Assembly: GCA_937892225.1 (NCBI GenBank)
Contig: CALAUH010000114.1
Location: 1-32,165, forward strand
Source: an uncultured Treponema sp.
Lineage (GTDB): Bacteria; Spirochaetota; Spirochaetia; Treponematales; Treponemataceae
DNA length: 32,165 nt
Direction: 5' to 3'
The translations under genes and the position numbers were made by a program. The notes under the pieces were generated by a model. It saw only the letters and a program-made list of their open reading frames with translations, was not told where the DNA came from and made no database searches. Positions 21,952-28,588 of this stretch are shown piece after piece; position 1 is the first letter of the stretch; every line of letters starts with the position of its first letter.

Positions 21952-22137
21952 TTATCTTACTCCTTGCTTTAATATATAATCGGCAAAATATTCATTGTTC
22001 TGAATTACTCTATCAACAATCCAGCCTTCTGAAAGTAAATTACTTAATATTTCTCGTGATTCATAAACAGCACTATTATTATAATTCTGTGGATAATACA
22101 CTCGGCAAAGGCATTGTTTTTCAATTCCTTCAGTCAT
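21952..22137 (-). CDS. Small DUF4177-like protein (61 aa)
   Basis: The segment REILSNLLSEGWIVDRVIQN then YFADYILKQ fits the helix plus G-W-x-V strand of the small DUF4177-type proteins frequent in phages. Cys residues at about 9 and 11 (CLCRVYYP) are extra. GGAG lies 10 bases before the ATG. The function of the family is unknown. Confidence 0.6.
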   Translation of the reverse strand: MTEGIEKQCLCRVYYPQNYNNSAVYESREILSNLLSEGWIVDRVIQNNEYFADYILKQGVR

Positions 22138-22471
22138 TTTCTCTTACTCCTTTACACATTTCGTTCTTGCATTGTTCACAGTTTCTAGCACCTTTTGTGT
22201 GCATAGGACATTTATTTTCCCATTCTCTATAACGAAAATAATCTTTAATATTTTCAATTTTCACAGCAAACTTAATTACAAACATAGGAATGAAACATCC
22301 ACCAAAACCAAAATCACCAAGTTTCTCTTGCAATCTCTTAAGAAACTTACTAAATCTTCCTTCTTCAATATAGCAACCTTGTTCACTGTACCAACCGTCA
22401 GACCAATACATAGGACATTTTCTACATTTATTGTCTTGATGTTCTTCAAGCCATTTTGTGAATTTTTTCAT
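22130..22471 (-). CDS. Cys-rich early protein with amphipathic centre (113 aa)
   Basis: The N-terminal cluster NKCRKCPMYWSDGWYSEQGC has a CxxC. The C-terminal cluster is NKCPMHTKGARNCEQCKNEM plus a final Cys. In between lies a hydrophobic stretch (GFGGCFIPMFVIKFAVKIEN) that could be a membrane-associated helix. The start is set at MKKFTKW, eight bases from GGGAG and overlapping the upstream stop as ATGA; a longer start exists. It overlaps the downstream gene by 8 nt. Confidence 0.62.
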   Translation of the reverse strand: MKKFTKWLEEHQDNKCRKCPMYWSDGWYSEQGCYIEEGRFSKFLKRLQEKLGDFGFGGCFIPMFVIKFAVKIENIKDYFRYREWENKCPMHTKGARNCEQCKNEMCKGVREND

Positions 22472-22926
22472 TCTGCTAACTCCCAATTTGGATATGGTTT
22501 TTCTTTTGTTGAAAAATCATCACATTGAATACAAGTGTAATCTGTGTAATCTCCATTTTCTCCTATCTCGCTATCACTTCCAATATTTTTACAATTACCA
22601 CAACACTTCATTTTTTCAACCTGCTTTTCTAACTCGGTAATTTTGCTTTTTAACTCGGTTTTCGTGTTAGTTAATTCGGTTACTGAATTAGAAAGTTCTG
22701 CGTTTTCTTTTTCAAGCCTTGCAATATCTTTCTCATAGTTTTTCTTTCCGCATTGAGATTTTCGTTCATTGTTCTTGCCCAGTTCATAACCCTCTTTTCT
22801 ACCTTCTGCTAGTCCATATTTAATTCCTTTACGATAAGGACAACGTTTTTTATTTGAATATCCACATTGTAAAAAATCTTTACATTCTTTTTCACAATAC
22901 CTATTTAATATTTCTTCGCCTTTCAT
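22468..22926 (-). CDS. Cys-rich coiled-coil early protein (152 aa)
   Basis: Three parts. First is an N-terminal Cys cluster (YCEKECKDFLQCGYSNKKRC, residues 9-28). Then comes a long coiled coil of about 60 residues (IARLEKENAELSNSVTELTN, TELKSKITELEKQVEKM). Last is a C-terminal zinc-ribbon-like cluster (CCGNCKN...CIQCDDF) ending in PYPNWELAE. That last part matches the end of the 117-aa protein at 21239-21592, and the pair seem paralogous. A dimeric zinc protein is likely; the partner is unknown. Confidence 0.7.
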   Translation of the reverse strand: MKGEEILNRYCEKECKDFLQCGYSNKKRCPYRKGIKYGLAEGRKEGYELGKNNERKSQCGKKNYEKDIARLEKENAELSNSVTELTNTKTELKSKITELEKQVEKMKCCGNCKNIGSDSEIGENGDYTDYTCIQCDDFSTKEKPYPNWELAE

Positions 22927-22929
22927 ATT

Positions 22930-23193
22930 CTACTCCTTATAATCAATACGAATTATATTTACAACCCTGTAAACTTTTACATTTCCTTTTTCCAACTTAT
23001 CAGCAACTCCACTTTTAATTGTTGCTATTGCTTTTACAATCCATTCTGCTAATTCTTTTTCTTCGTCTTTCATTTTCCTTACTCCTTGTATAATGGACAT
23101 TACTTTATTTATAAAATTATCTTTATCATATCTGCACATTTCATAGTTTATAACAAGTTCTTTTATTGTTTCTAATTTTTCTGCGTCTGTCAT
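22930..23193 (-). CDS. Hypothetical protein, apparent in-frame fusion of two small genes (87 aa)
   Basis: The middle of the frame holds AAGGAGTAAGGAAAATG, a full ribosome site and ATG for a 46-residue part starting MKDEEKELAEWIVKAIATIK. In the neighbouring frame the first part would end YKE-stop, as most genes here do. A one-base change has probably joined two small genes into one. Either the 87-aa protein or the separate C-terminal half (start 23073) may be made. No family is recognised. Confidence 0.55.
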   Translation of the reverse strand: MTDAEKLETIKELVINYEMCRYDKDNFINKVMSIIQGVRKMKDEEKELAEWIVKAIATIKSGVADKLEKGNVKVYRVVNIIRIDYKE

Positions 23194-23456
23194 AAATCAT
23201 ATTCCTTATTTTTATACATTTTCTTTATTTCTTTATAATCAAAATAATTTAATATTTTTTTTAATATTTTTTTTATAAATTTAGGAAGATAACAAATAAT
23301 TTTTGTCTTAGGTTTATGTATACAATTTGAAAAATAACAGTATTCATCATATTCATCCCAATAATCATGTTCACAATGATAAAAAGGACAATCTATAATA
23401 TTTGTATCTGCACAACCTAAATAGTCAAACCAGTTCAATATTTTCTTTTTTCTCAT
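23190..23456 (-). CDS. Cys-rich small protein (88 aa)
   Basis: Residues 15-47 hold Cys at CADTNIIDCPFYHCEHDYWD and YCYFSNCIHK. A Lys-rich, aromatic C-terminal half (YLPKFIKKILKKILNYFDYK) is amphipathic and could touch membrane or nucleic acid. ATGA overlap to the downstream gene. It is part of the Cys-rich block. The function is unknown. Confidence 0.62.
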   Translation of the reverse strand: MRKKKILNWFDYLGCADTNIIDCPFYHCEHDYWDEYDEYCYFSNCIHKPKTKIICYLPKFIKKILKKILNYFDYKEIKKMYKNKEYDL

Positions 23457-23725
23457 TAATCACCTTCTATAATTAAATCACATATATTTACTTCTTCTCT
23501 TATATGCAAATAAATAAATTTATAATAAGATACTTTATCTTGCTGCAACTCTAATTCACTTTGCCAAATATTTATATATTGTGATTCAAAATTAATATAT
23601 GCAAAAGCTGATAAAAAAACCTTAAATAAAACAACATATACTTCTTTATTATCAACTGTTAGCATTTTTAATATTGGTCCAGGATAATCTGCATCAACCT
23701 TTTTATATATTTTAATTGTAAACAT
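23456..23725 (-). CDS. Hypothetical protein (89 aa)
   Basis: It begins MFTIKIYKKVDADYPGPILK and continues through beta-rich, aromatic sequence to an acidic end (DLIIEGD). The ribosome site GAAGGTAAAG lies inside the 29-aa membrane peptide gene just upstream. There are no Cys knuckles and no recognised family. Confidence 0.58.
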   Translation of the reverse strand: MFTIKIYKKVDADYPGPILKMLTVDNKEVYVVLFKVFLSAFAYINFESQYINIWQSELELQQDKVSYYKFIYLHIREEVNICDLIIEGD

Positions 23726-23801
23726 CTTTACCTTCTTTTTTATTTACTAAAATTAAAATTAATGAAACGATAAAATAAAATATCATCACTAAAATTTCCA
23801 T
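23712..23801 (-). CDS. Single-helix membrane micropeptide (29 aa)
   Basis: ATG at 23799-23801, coupled to the upstream stop (TAATG), with GGAG 8 bases upstream. Residues 2-19 (EILVMIFYFIVSLILILV) form one membrane helix, followed by a short charged tail. Two other micropeptides of the same kind occur at 25327-25401 and, larger, at 28433-28582. Such peptides often modulate host membrane proteins, but the role here is unknown. Confidence 0.5.
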   Translation of the reverse strand: MEILVMIFYFIVSLILILVNKKEGKDVYN

Positions 23802-24016
23802 TAATTAATCTCCGTTATATATAACGTATATTTATTTCCTGATTTATCAAATAAAGAATTACATCTACCGTTAGAAATATCCAGAATTGATCTATAGGTT
23901 TTTTTTTCACTTTTATTAAGAAACAATGATATTTCTTTAATATTTATAAAATAAAAAGGTATTTCTTGCATATCATATAAAATAAAATTTTTATTTTTAA
24001 ATTTACTTTTTCTCAT
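23801..24016 (-). CDS. Hypothetical protein (71 aa)
   Basis: Basic N-terminus MRKSKFKNKNFILYDMQEIP, then a helix containing ISLFLNKSEKKTYRSILDIS and a beta hairpin (NKYTLYITEI). The ATG is placed at 24014-24016, overlapping the upstream membrane-protein gene by 14 nt. A TTG 14 codons earlier gives a longer variant. No clear Shine-Dalgarno site, so initiation may depend on coupling. Confidence 0.5.
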   Translation of the reverse strand: MRKSKFKNKNFILYDMQEIPFYFINIKEISLFLNKSEKKTYRSILDISNGRCNSLFDKSGNKYTLYITEIN

Positions 24017-24236
24017 TTTTATTTTCAGGCTCAGAAATACAATAAAAACATATTCCAATTAATCCTAATACGCTTAATGGAATACCAGCTATCCAACTCA
24101 TTAATACAACTGTATGTTTCTGTAATACAGGATCAACATATTTGAATCCAGTAATAGTTATTATTAATCCAACTATAAAAACACAGGAATAAAAAATAAA
24201 ATGATGCCTAGTAAATTTAAATTTATTCATTCCCAT
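24003..24236 (-). CDS. Small two-helix membrane protein (77 aa)
   Basis: Transmembrane segments lie at about residues 13-33 (FIFYSCVFIVGLIITITGF) and 44-66 (LMSWIAGIPLSVLGLIGICF). Basic residues precede the first helix and follow the second, placing both ends inside. GGAG lies 9 bases before the ATG. The function is unknown. It is one of several short membrane proteins in this early operon. Confidence 0.6.
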   Translation of the reverse strand: MGMNKFKFTRHHFIFYSCVFIVGLIITITGFKYVDPVLQKHTVVLMSWIAGIPLSVLGLIGICFYCISEPENKNEKK

Positions 24237-24392
24237 TTATTTTTTCTCCGGTTTTAATTCCGTATAATAAAAAGAAAATTCATTTTTAGAAATTGTAAAT
24301 CTTGTACCGTCATTACGTTCTAACGTTACCTGATTATCTTTAACTTCAATTACTTTATAATTTTTATTATTATACTTATTTCTAAATATCAT
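24237..24392 (-). CDS. Small hypothetical protein (51 aa)
   Basis: ATG at 24390-24392, inside the end of the HTH gene (11-nt overlap), with GGTGGGT upstream. The product starts MIFRNKYNNKNYKVIEVKDN and continues as beta-rich (QVTLERNDGTRFTISKNEFS). It resembles a small SH3-like or KOW-like barrel in strand pattern, which is inference only. It is followed closely by the membrane protein gene. Confidence 0.55.
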   Translation of the reverse strand: MIFRNKYNNKNYKVIEVKDNQVTLERNDGTRFTISKNEFSFYYTELKPEKK

Positions 24393-24801
24393 ATTTATTA
24401 CCCACCATTATTTTTTTTACCTGATTTACATATTGTCTGCTGCAATTTAATTTTTTTGCAATTTCTATTTCTTTATTACCTTTTTTTAATTCGTCTATTA
24501 TTTTTACAGCTGTTTTGCTTTTTATTTTTTTCTTCGGTTCTAAATCATAAAAATCACAAATTAAAGTTATTAATCTAGTAGGTAAATTTAATATTTGTGA
24601 ACTTTCTTTTAATGTATGTTCAGAAATAATTTTCAAATCATACTTTGTTATTCTTCTTATTTTTCTTAACTCTTTAATTATGTTATTAAAACTTTGATCA
24701 GATAATTTATACATCTTTTTAATTTTATCAATAGAAGTATTTTCATCATAATAAAGTTTTTCGATTTCTTTTTCTCTCATAACATAATCATAATGCTTCA
24801 T
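24382..24801 (-). CDS. Helix-turn-helix DNA-binding protein (139 aa)
   Basis: The C-terminal ~40 residues (KIIDELKKGNKEIEIAKKLN then CSRQYVNQVKKIM) are a sigma-70 region-4/resolvase-like HTH. The N-terminal half also has a helix-turn-helix-like part (DENTSIDKIKKMYKLSDQSF). The length and double-HTH structure suit an early phage regulator. The target is unknown. It might recognise the CAAGAT-type palindromes. The ATG overlaps the upstream stop. Confidence 0.65.
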   Translation of the reverse strand: MKHYDYVMREKEIEKLYYDENTSIDKIKKMYKLSDQSFNNIIKELRKIRRITKYDLKIISEHTLKESSQILNLPTRLITLICDFYDLEPKKKIKSKTAVKIIDELKKGNKEIEIAKKLNCSRQYVNQVKKIMVGNKYDI

Positions 24802-25106
24802 TTTTTAGTTGCTCCAGTTTTATATTTATTATGATAATTTTCTAAATCAGAATCAGTTAAACTAATCCACTCTAATACGGAATTCCTGTTCCAAACTTTT
24901 CTGCCACCAACATAAGCATCAGGAATACCACCTTTACATTGATAATATCTATTACTTCTGTAAGTTGTTAATGCCATGCCGCCTTTTAATTTCCAACACA
25001 TTTCGTCATTACACCATTCAGGAATTTCGATATTATTTGTTATTTTGTTATTCAAATCATCTATCTTATTAAGAATTAGTTGAATTTCCGGTATTTCTAA
25101 TTGCAT
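24798..25106 (-). CDS. Excisionase-like/HTH_17-type small DNA-binding protein (102 aa)
   Basis: The pattern EMCWKLKGGMALTTYRSNRY, followed by YQCKGGIPDAYVGGRKVWNR and SVLEWI, fits the winged-helix excisionase/MerR-like fold: a short HTH, then a wing with G-R-x-V-W and SVLEWI. It could be an excisionase or a small regulator. No integrase is nearby to test this. The C-terminus overlaps the next gene by 4 nt and its start lies within the upstream gene (38 nt). Confidence 0.62.
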   Translation of the reverse strand: MQLEIPEIQLILNKIDDLNNKITNNIEIPEWCNDEMCWKLKGGMALTTYRSNRYYQCKGGIPDAYVGGRKVWNRNSVLEWISLTDSDLENYHNKYKTGATKK

Positions 25107-25317
25107 TTTTTTCTAATTTCCTTAAATCCTGACCTTTTAAGATTTTAATAGCAAGATTTAATCTTGACCTAAATCTTAACTTTGAAATTGATTCAAAAAA
25201 AACATCCCATGAAGTTTTTGCCATATTATCTGCTGCCTGAACTGAAACGTTTTTATAAATTTCTCTTTCTTTACGTCTTACAAGTTGTCTTATTTTTTTC
25301 TGCTGTTTACCACTCAT
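25069..25317 (-). CDS. Small basic hypothetical protein (82 aa)
   Basis: Strongly basic (MSGKQQKKIRQLVRRKEREI, then LRFRSRLNLAIKILKGQDLR), probably helical and nucleic-acid binding. AGGAAG lies seven bases before the ATG. It overlaps the excisionase-like gene by 38 nt in another frame. The family is not recognised. Confidence 0.55.
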   Translation of the reverse strand: MSGKQQKKIRQLVRRKEREIYKNVSVQAADNMAKTSWDVFFESISKLRFRSRLNLAIKILKGQDLRKLEKNAIRNTGNSTNS

Positions 25318-25326
25318 ATTTACTTC

Positions 25327-25401
25327 CTAAAAAATAAAAACATATAAAAGAATTGCTACAATAATTGTTAACCATCCTAATAATATAAATTTCATTTTCA
25401 T
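25327..25401 (-). CDS. Single-helix membrane micropeptide (24 aa)
   Basis: ATG at 25399-25401 with GAGG 9 bases upstream. The sequence after MKMK is almost wholly hydrophobic (FILLGWLTIIVAILLYVFIF), one transmembrane helix ending at the C-terminus. It lies between the DUF1351 gene and the basic protein gene with no room lost. It is like the peptide at 23712-23801. The role is unknown. Confidence 0.5.
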   Translation of the reverse strand: MKMKFILLGWLTIIVAILLYVFIF

Positions 25402-25413
25402 GTTTATTTCCTC

Positions 25414-26250
25414 TTATAACTTTGTATAAGTTATACCTAACTGTTCCATATATTGACGTATCAATATTAGTTTAGATTTTGGTCCATGAAGTTCTAATTT
25501 ATAATCCATTATTGGATCATTTTCTTTTTCAGTTACTTTTACTATTGGAGGTTGAATAGTTTTTTCAATTACAGGTTCTTTTGTTTCAGAAATAATTTTT
25601 TCTTCTTTAAGTTTTTCTCTATCTGCTTTAAGTTGATTGCCTTTTTGTAAAGTTGCATTTAAGTCTAAAGTTTCAAGATAAAAACTTAATAAAATTTCTG
25701 AATCTTCATCATTCATTGATTTTATTGTATTTAATTCAGAGTTGATTTTATCTACAATGTTATTACATTCATTCATAATATCTTTCATACTGAATGTTTT
25801 ATTAAGCCATTTTGGATTAAAAATTCTATCAAGTGTAATAACATTAAATTTAAGAGTATTCCAGAATTCCTGAATCTGAGATTTTTTAATCTCTTTTTCT
25901 TTATTCTCTGCTTCATCTGTAATATTTTTAAGTTGACTACTTGCATCTGAGATTGATTTTTCTAAAGATTTCATTTCTTTAAGAAATTCATCTAAAGGTT
26001 CATTCCAAGCCTTTTGTACTTCCTTTCTTTTATCAGATACAGTTTTTTCGATTTTATTTAATAATGCTTTATCAGTTTTTGCTGCATCAGGATTATCAAT
26101 ATATTTTTCTACTGTATAATTTTTTAATTCTGCTTCAACTTTTGCTTTTAATTCTTTAGCATTTGAAGTTAAAGTACCAGCTACAATTTCAGCATTTAAT
26201 TCAAACATATTTGAATTATCATTTGTTGTAATTACTTCTAAATTGTCCAT
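25414..26250 (-). CDS. DUF1351-like phage protein
   Basis: 278 aa, largely helical. The N-terminal part, VEAELKNYTVEKYIDNPDAA and KALLNKIEKTVSDKRKEVQK, matches the DUF1351 start. A long coiled-coil segment (LEKSISDASSQLKNI) and a helical middle follow. The C-terminal ~40 residues (KLELHGPKSKLILIRQYMEQ) look like a small separate alpha/beta domain. DUF1351 genes commonly sit near phage recombination genes; the function is unknown. It is the first gene behind a structured leader. Confidence 0.75.
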   Translation of the reverse strand: MDNLEVITTNDNSNMFELNAEIVAGTLTSNAKELKAKVEAELKNYTVEKYIDNPDAAKTDKALLNKIEKTVSDKRKEVQKAWNEPLDEFLKEMKSLEKSISDASSQLKNITDEAENKEKEIKKSQIQEFWNTLKFNVITLDRIFNPKWLNKTFSMKDIMNECNNIVDKINSELNTIKSMNDEDSEILLSFYLETLDLNATLQKGNQLKADREKLKEEKIISETKEPVIEKTIQPPIVKVTEKENDPIMDYKLELHGPKSKLILIRQYMEQLGITYTKL

Positions 26251-26271
26251 AATTTTTCCTTATTTAAAATT

Positions 26272-26350
26272 TGGTGAAAATTACAATAGTCTTAGATCCA
26301 CTACTTTAAGTCGGTGTTTAGTAGTTTCTGATATTGCCTCCGTTTCACCA
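26272..26350 (-). promoter_or_regulatory. Structured leader element of the DUF1351 operon
   Basis: On the RNA strand, TGGTGAAA (26343-26350) pairs perfectly with TTTCACCA (26272-26279). Inside, CAATA/TATTG and ACTACT/AGTAGT make further helices (26332-26336/26284-26288 and 26320-26325/26300-26305), with conserved-looking internal loops CGGAGG and GGATCTAAGAC. It is a 79-nt nested stem 22 nt before the ATG. No known riboswitch is recognised. Confidence 0.5.
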
Positions 26351-26382
26351 TCGGACAAAATTATTTAACAAGAGTTTATTTA

Positions 26383-26417
26383 ATAATAACTCTCAAAATC
26401 TTATCTTGTCAAGATAA
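26383..26417 (-). promoter_or_regulatory. Promoter of the DUF1351 operon with operator-like repeat (site D)
   Basis: Minus-strand TTGACA (26407-26412) is followed by 17-18 bp and TTATTA/TATTAT (around 26383-26389). The -35 lies inside the inverted repeat TTATCTTG-N-CAAGATAA (26401-26417). Its half-sites also form CAAGATAAATCTTT (26410-26423), close to the consensus of sites A, B, C and E. Confidence 0.55.
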
Positions 26418-26445
26418 ATCTTTATAATAATATAAAATAAATAGA

Positions 26446-26787
26446 TTAATCTTGTATTTCAACCAGTTCAATTTCTTTTATTGATGATTGATTTATATTT
26501 CTAGCTATAGGTTTTTGAAAAAACTTTATTAAATCATCAATATTAAATAAATAATATTCTCTTTTACCATCAGTATCTTTTTTATATTTAATATAAGTTA
26601 ATTCTTTTTTTCTTAATCCAGGATATATTTTACTCTGTAAATAAGAAGTTCTAACGTAAAAATCACTAACTTTTGAATACGTCTTAAGAAATAAAGATTT
26701 TAATTCCTTAATTCTTTCATCGTTTTCTTCAAATAAAACCGTTAAATCATTTAATGAATAATAATCTTTATTTTTATATGTTATCAT
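26446..26787 (-). CDS. Hypothetical protein (113 aa)
   Basis: It begins MITYKNKDYYSLNDLTVLFE and is helical and charged, with RTSYLQSKIYPGLRKKELTY in the middle. It may be a DNA-binding MerR/HTH-like fold (SLNDLTVLF helix, then a basic helix with KSLFLKTYSKV), but this is uncertain. The ATG overlaps the MazG-like stop (ATGA). Confidence 0.55.
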   Translation of the reverse strand: MITYKNKDYYSLNDLTVLFEENDERIKELKSLFLKTYSKVSDFYVRTSYLQSKIYPGLRKKELTYIKYKKDTDGKREYYLFNIDDLIKFFQKPIARNINQSSIKEIELVEIQD

Positions 26788-27152
26788 CTGTTATCTCCTG
26801 AACCGGATAAAACATTTCTATTTTTTCTATCCGTTAATTTTTGAATGTTCTGCTGCATAACAATATCCAAGTCTAAACCCAGGACAGTACAAATTTCTGC
26901 TATCATCCAACAAGTATCTCCAATTTCTTTAGAAATTTCTTTCAAATCTTCATTAGTGATTTTTCCTTTTTTATCACGAATAATTTTAGCAAGTTTACCG
27001 TTTAATTCTCCTGATTCCTCAGATAATCCTAAACAAGCATAAACATAAGCACATGAAGTGCTATGAGTTATACTTCCATGATGTTCTACAATTTCAGGCA
27101 CACTATAAAAAGAAAAACTATGAGCCTGTTCCTGATATTCTTTAATTGTCAT
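26784..27152 (-). CDS. MazG-like nucleotide pyrophosphohydrolase
   Basis: 122 aa. The metal-binding helices appear as LGLSEESGELNGKLAKIIRD (ExxE) and KEISKEIGDTCWMIAEICTV (E..D), the MazG-like arrangement. Such phage enzymes hydrolyse NTPs/dNTPs or alarmones, modulating host nucleotide pools. The start is set at MTIKEYQEQ behind GGAGG, 15 codons downstream of a longer in-frame alternative. It overlaps the upstream gene by 11 nt. Confidence 0.78.
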   Translation of the reverse strand: MTIKEYQEQAHSFSFYSVPEIVEHHGSITHSTSCAYVYACLGLSEESGELNGKLAKIIRDKKGKITNEDLKEISKEIGDTCWMIAEICTVLGLDLDIVMQQNIQKLTDRKNRNVLSGSGDNR

Positions 27153-27399
27153 TTTTTTTATCCTCCATATTAAATAAACTAGGCTGTTGTTTTTCAAATT
27201 CTTCTTTTGCAGCCTGTTCTTTTAATTCTTGTTTATAATCTTTAATTGCCTGTTGATAACCTTGTATATAATAAGATTCAAGCATAGTTCCGATAATCAT
27301 TTCATCAGAATTTCTAACATTAACCACACATTCACCATCAATAAAATCTTCCATTTTTTCAGCATAATTTAAGAATTTTTTTATTATGTTAAGTTTCAT
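27142..27399 (-). CDS. Hypothetical protein (85 aa)
   Basis: It begins MKLNIIKKFLNYAEKMEDFI and ends in a charged, Glu/Gln/Lys-rich helix (ELKEQAAKEEFEKQQPSLFN). There are no Cys and no membrane helix. It overlaps the methyltransferase stop by ATGA and its own end lies under the next ribosome site. No family is recognised. Confidence 0.58.
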   Translation of the reverse strand: MKLNIIKKFLNYAEKMEDFIDGECVVNVRNSDEMIIGTMLESYYIQGYQQAIKDYKQELKEQAAKEEFEKQQPSLFNMEDKKNDN

Positions 27400-28067
27400 T
27401 TTTTACCCTTATGATAAATATGTTCTTGCATATCAATTACTTTAATAATTGGTAATCCTGAATATTTACTATCCCAAATAAACCACCCACTTACTAACAT
27501 ACCGCAAGTTACTTTATTATCAGCTCGTAACGGTTGATCATAAGCAATCTGCCTATCAAAAATATAAACTTCTCTAAGATTTTCCCATATTCCTTCTACA
27601 TTTCTTTTATGACTTCCAAAAAAAGTAATTTTTCCGATAGCACAAACTAATTCCGCTTCTTTTTTTGCTTTTTTAACAAAAGCATCCCATATACTAAACG
27701 GCGGATTCATAACTATACATTCATGTTTCTGATATTGTTCTTTCAGGTAATCAGTACCATATATAATGTCATTTCCAAAAGTCTTAAAACCATGTTTTTT
27801 TAATACATTAATTATTGCATTTTTACCGCAGCAACAATCCCAGATAGTTTTCACATTATCTAACACTCCGGTTTTAATAAGTTCTTCTGTCATACATACT
27901 GGAGTTTCATAAAAATCGCCTTTTGGTCTTTTATCAAAAGATTTTCTATTAGCAAAATTTTTTCCTTTTATTATTTCAGATTCTTCTGATTTTAATTCAA
28001 AATCATCTTCACCATACTGTTCTTCTAAATATTGATCTTCGTCATAATGAGGTTCTATATTTCTCAT
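27396..28067 (-). CDS. Phage N6-adenine methyltransferase-like protein
   Basis: 223 aa. KGDFYETPVCMTEELI (residues ~49-64) is followed by motif I WDCCCGKNAIINVLKKHGF (a Cys-rich variant) and motif IV CIVMNPPFSIW (NPPF catalytic loop). IGKITFFGSHKR and FDRQIAYDQPLRADNK come after. This is a gamma-like motif order (I before IV), distinct from the two beta-class enzymes of this phage. It probably makes N6-methyladenine, but specificity is unknown. The N-terminal 40 residues are very acidic. Confidence 0.8.
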   Translation of the reverse strand: MRNIEPHYDEDQYLEEQYGEDDFELKSEESEIIKGKNFANRKSFDKRPKGDFYETPVCMTEELIKTGVLDNVKTIWDCCCGKNAIINVLKKHGFKTFGNDIIYGTDYLKEQYQKHECIVMNPPFSIWDAFVKKAKKEAELVCAIGKITFFGSHKRNVEGIWENLREVYIFDRQIAYDQPLRADNKVTCGMLVSGWFIWDSKYSGLPIIKVIDMQEHIYHKGKK

Positions 28068-28076
28068 ATTTACTCC

Positions 28077-28286
28077 TTATGGTATAATTGCACCAATTTC
28101 AAGCAAATCCATAAAAGCTGCCAACTGTTTTACATTTGGAAAACTTTTACCCTGATGCCACATATAAACTGTATTTCTGCTTAAATTTAATTTTTGAGAT
28201 ATACCTTCGATAGCACAGTTATTCACCGAACAAAAAAATTCTATTTCTCTTTTCAGCCAATTTCTTAATTCTTGCTCTGTACCCAT
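28077..28286 (-). CDS. Small XRE-type HTH protein (69 aa)
   Basis: AIEGISQKLNLSRNTVYMWH then GKSFPNVKQLAAFMDLLEI (about residues 24-64) is a typical five-helix lambda-repressor-like HTH, with no other domain. It sits in the early operon between membrane-protein genes and a methyltransferase. Its target could be one of the palindromes noted in this window. Confidence 0.72.
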   Translation of the reverse strand: MGTEQELRNWLKREIEFFCSVNNCAIEGISQKLNLSRNTVYMWHQGKSFPNVKQLAAFMDLLEIGAIIP

Positions 28287-28289
28287 TTA

Positions 28290-28430
28290 TTATTCCTTTA
28301 TAATTATCACTTCAATAATTGTAGCTATTCCAAAATAAACTACCCATAAAATATTTTTTGCTAAAAAACCGAGTGTAAAACACGTAAGTAAAACCCATAT
28401 AAAAATAAAACTGAAAATTTTTCTTAACAT
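28290..28430 (-). CDS. Two-helix membrane micropeptide (46 aa)
   Basis: ATG at 28428-28430 behind the standard AAGGAG site. Residues 5-24 (IFSFIFIWVLLTCFTLGFLA) and 27-44 (ILWVVYFGIATIIEVIII) form two hydrophobic helices. The stop runs into the next ribosome site. Coupled, compact spacing on both sides supports a real gene. The role is unknown. Confidence 0.55.
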   Translation of the reverse strand: MLRKIFSFIFIWVLLTCFTLGFLAKNILWVVYFGIATIIEVIIIKE

Positions 28431-28432
28431 AA

Positions 28433-28582
28433 TTACTCCTTATCTTTTTTCCATATTGGAGTAAATCCTAAATCCTTTATAGTTTTCTCCAACTTTTCTC
28501 TTTCATTTTCACTCTTAATAATTATTATTCCTGAAACAGTACAAACTATTATTACACAAATTAAAATCAATAAATCAGTCAT
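28433..28582 (-). CDS. Small N-terminal membrane-anchor protein (49 aa)
   Basis: ATG at 28580-28582 behind AAAGGAG. Residues 4-22 (LLILICVIIVCTVSGIIII) form a membrane helix. A charged helix (KSENEREKLEKTIKD) and a short tail end in KDKE, with the stop embedded in the next AAGGAG site. A membrane-anchored coiled coil is plausible. Function unknown. Confidence 0.6.
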   Translation of the reverse strand: MTDLLILICVIIVCTVSGIIIIKSENEREKLEKTIKDLGFTPIWKKDKE

Positions 28583-28588
28583 TTTCTA

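Noticed and set aside
21900..22640. Three overlapping plus-strand open frames
   Set aside because: They lie opposite well-supported leftward genes with their own ribosome sites. Composition is Phe/His/Leu-rich, typical of antisense reading.
26272..26350. tRNA-like element (ends in CACCA and has a D-arm-like CCGATGGTGAAACGG)
   Set aside because: No TpsiC arm, no seven-base acceptor stem in the right place, and the CACCA end pairs with TGGTGAAA. A leader hairpin fits better.
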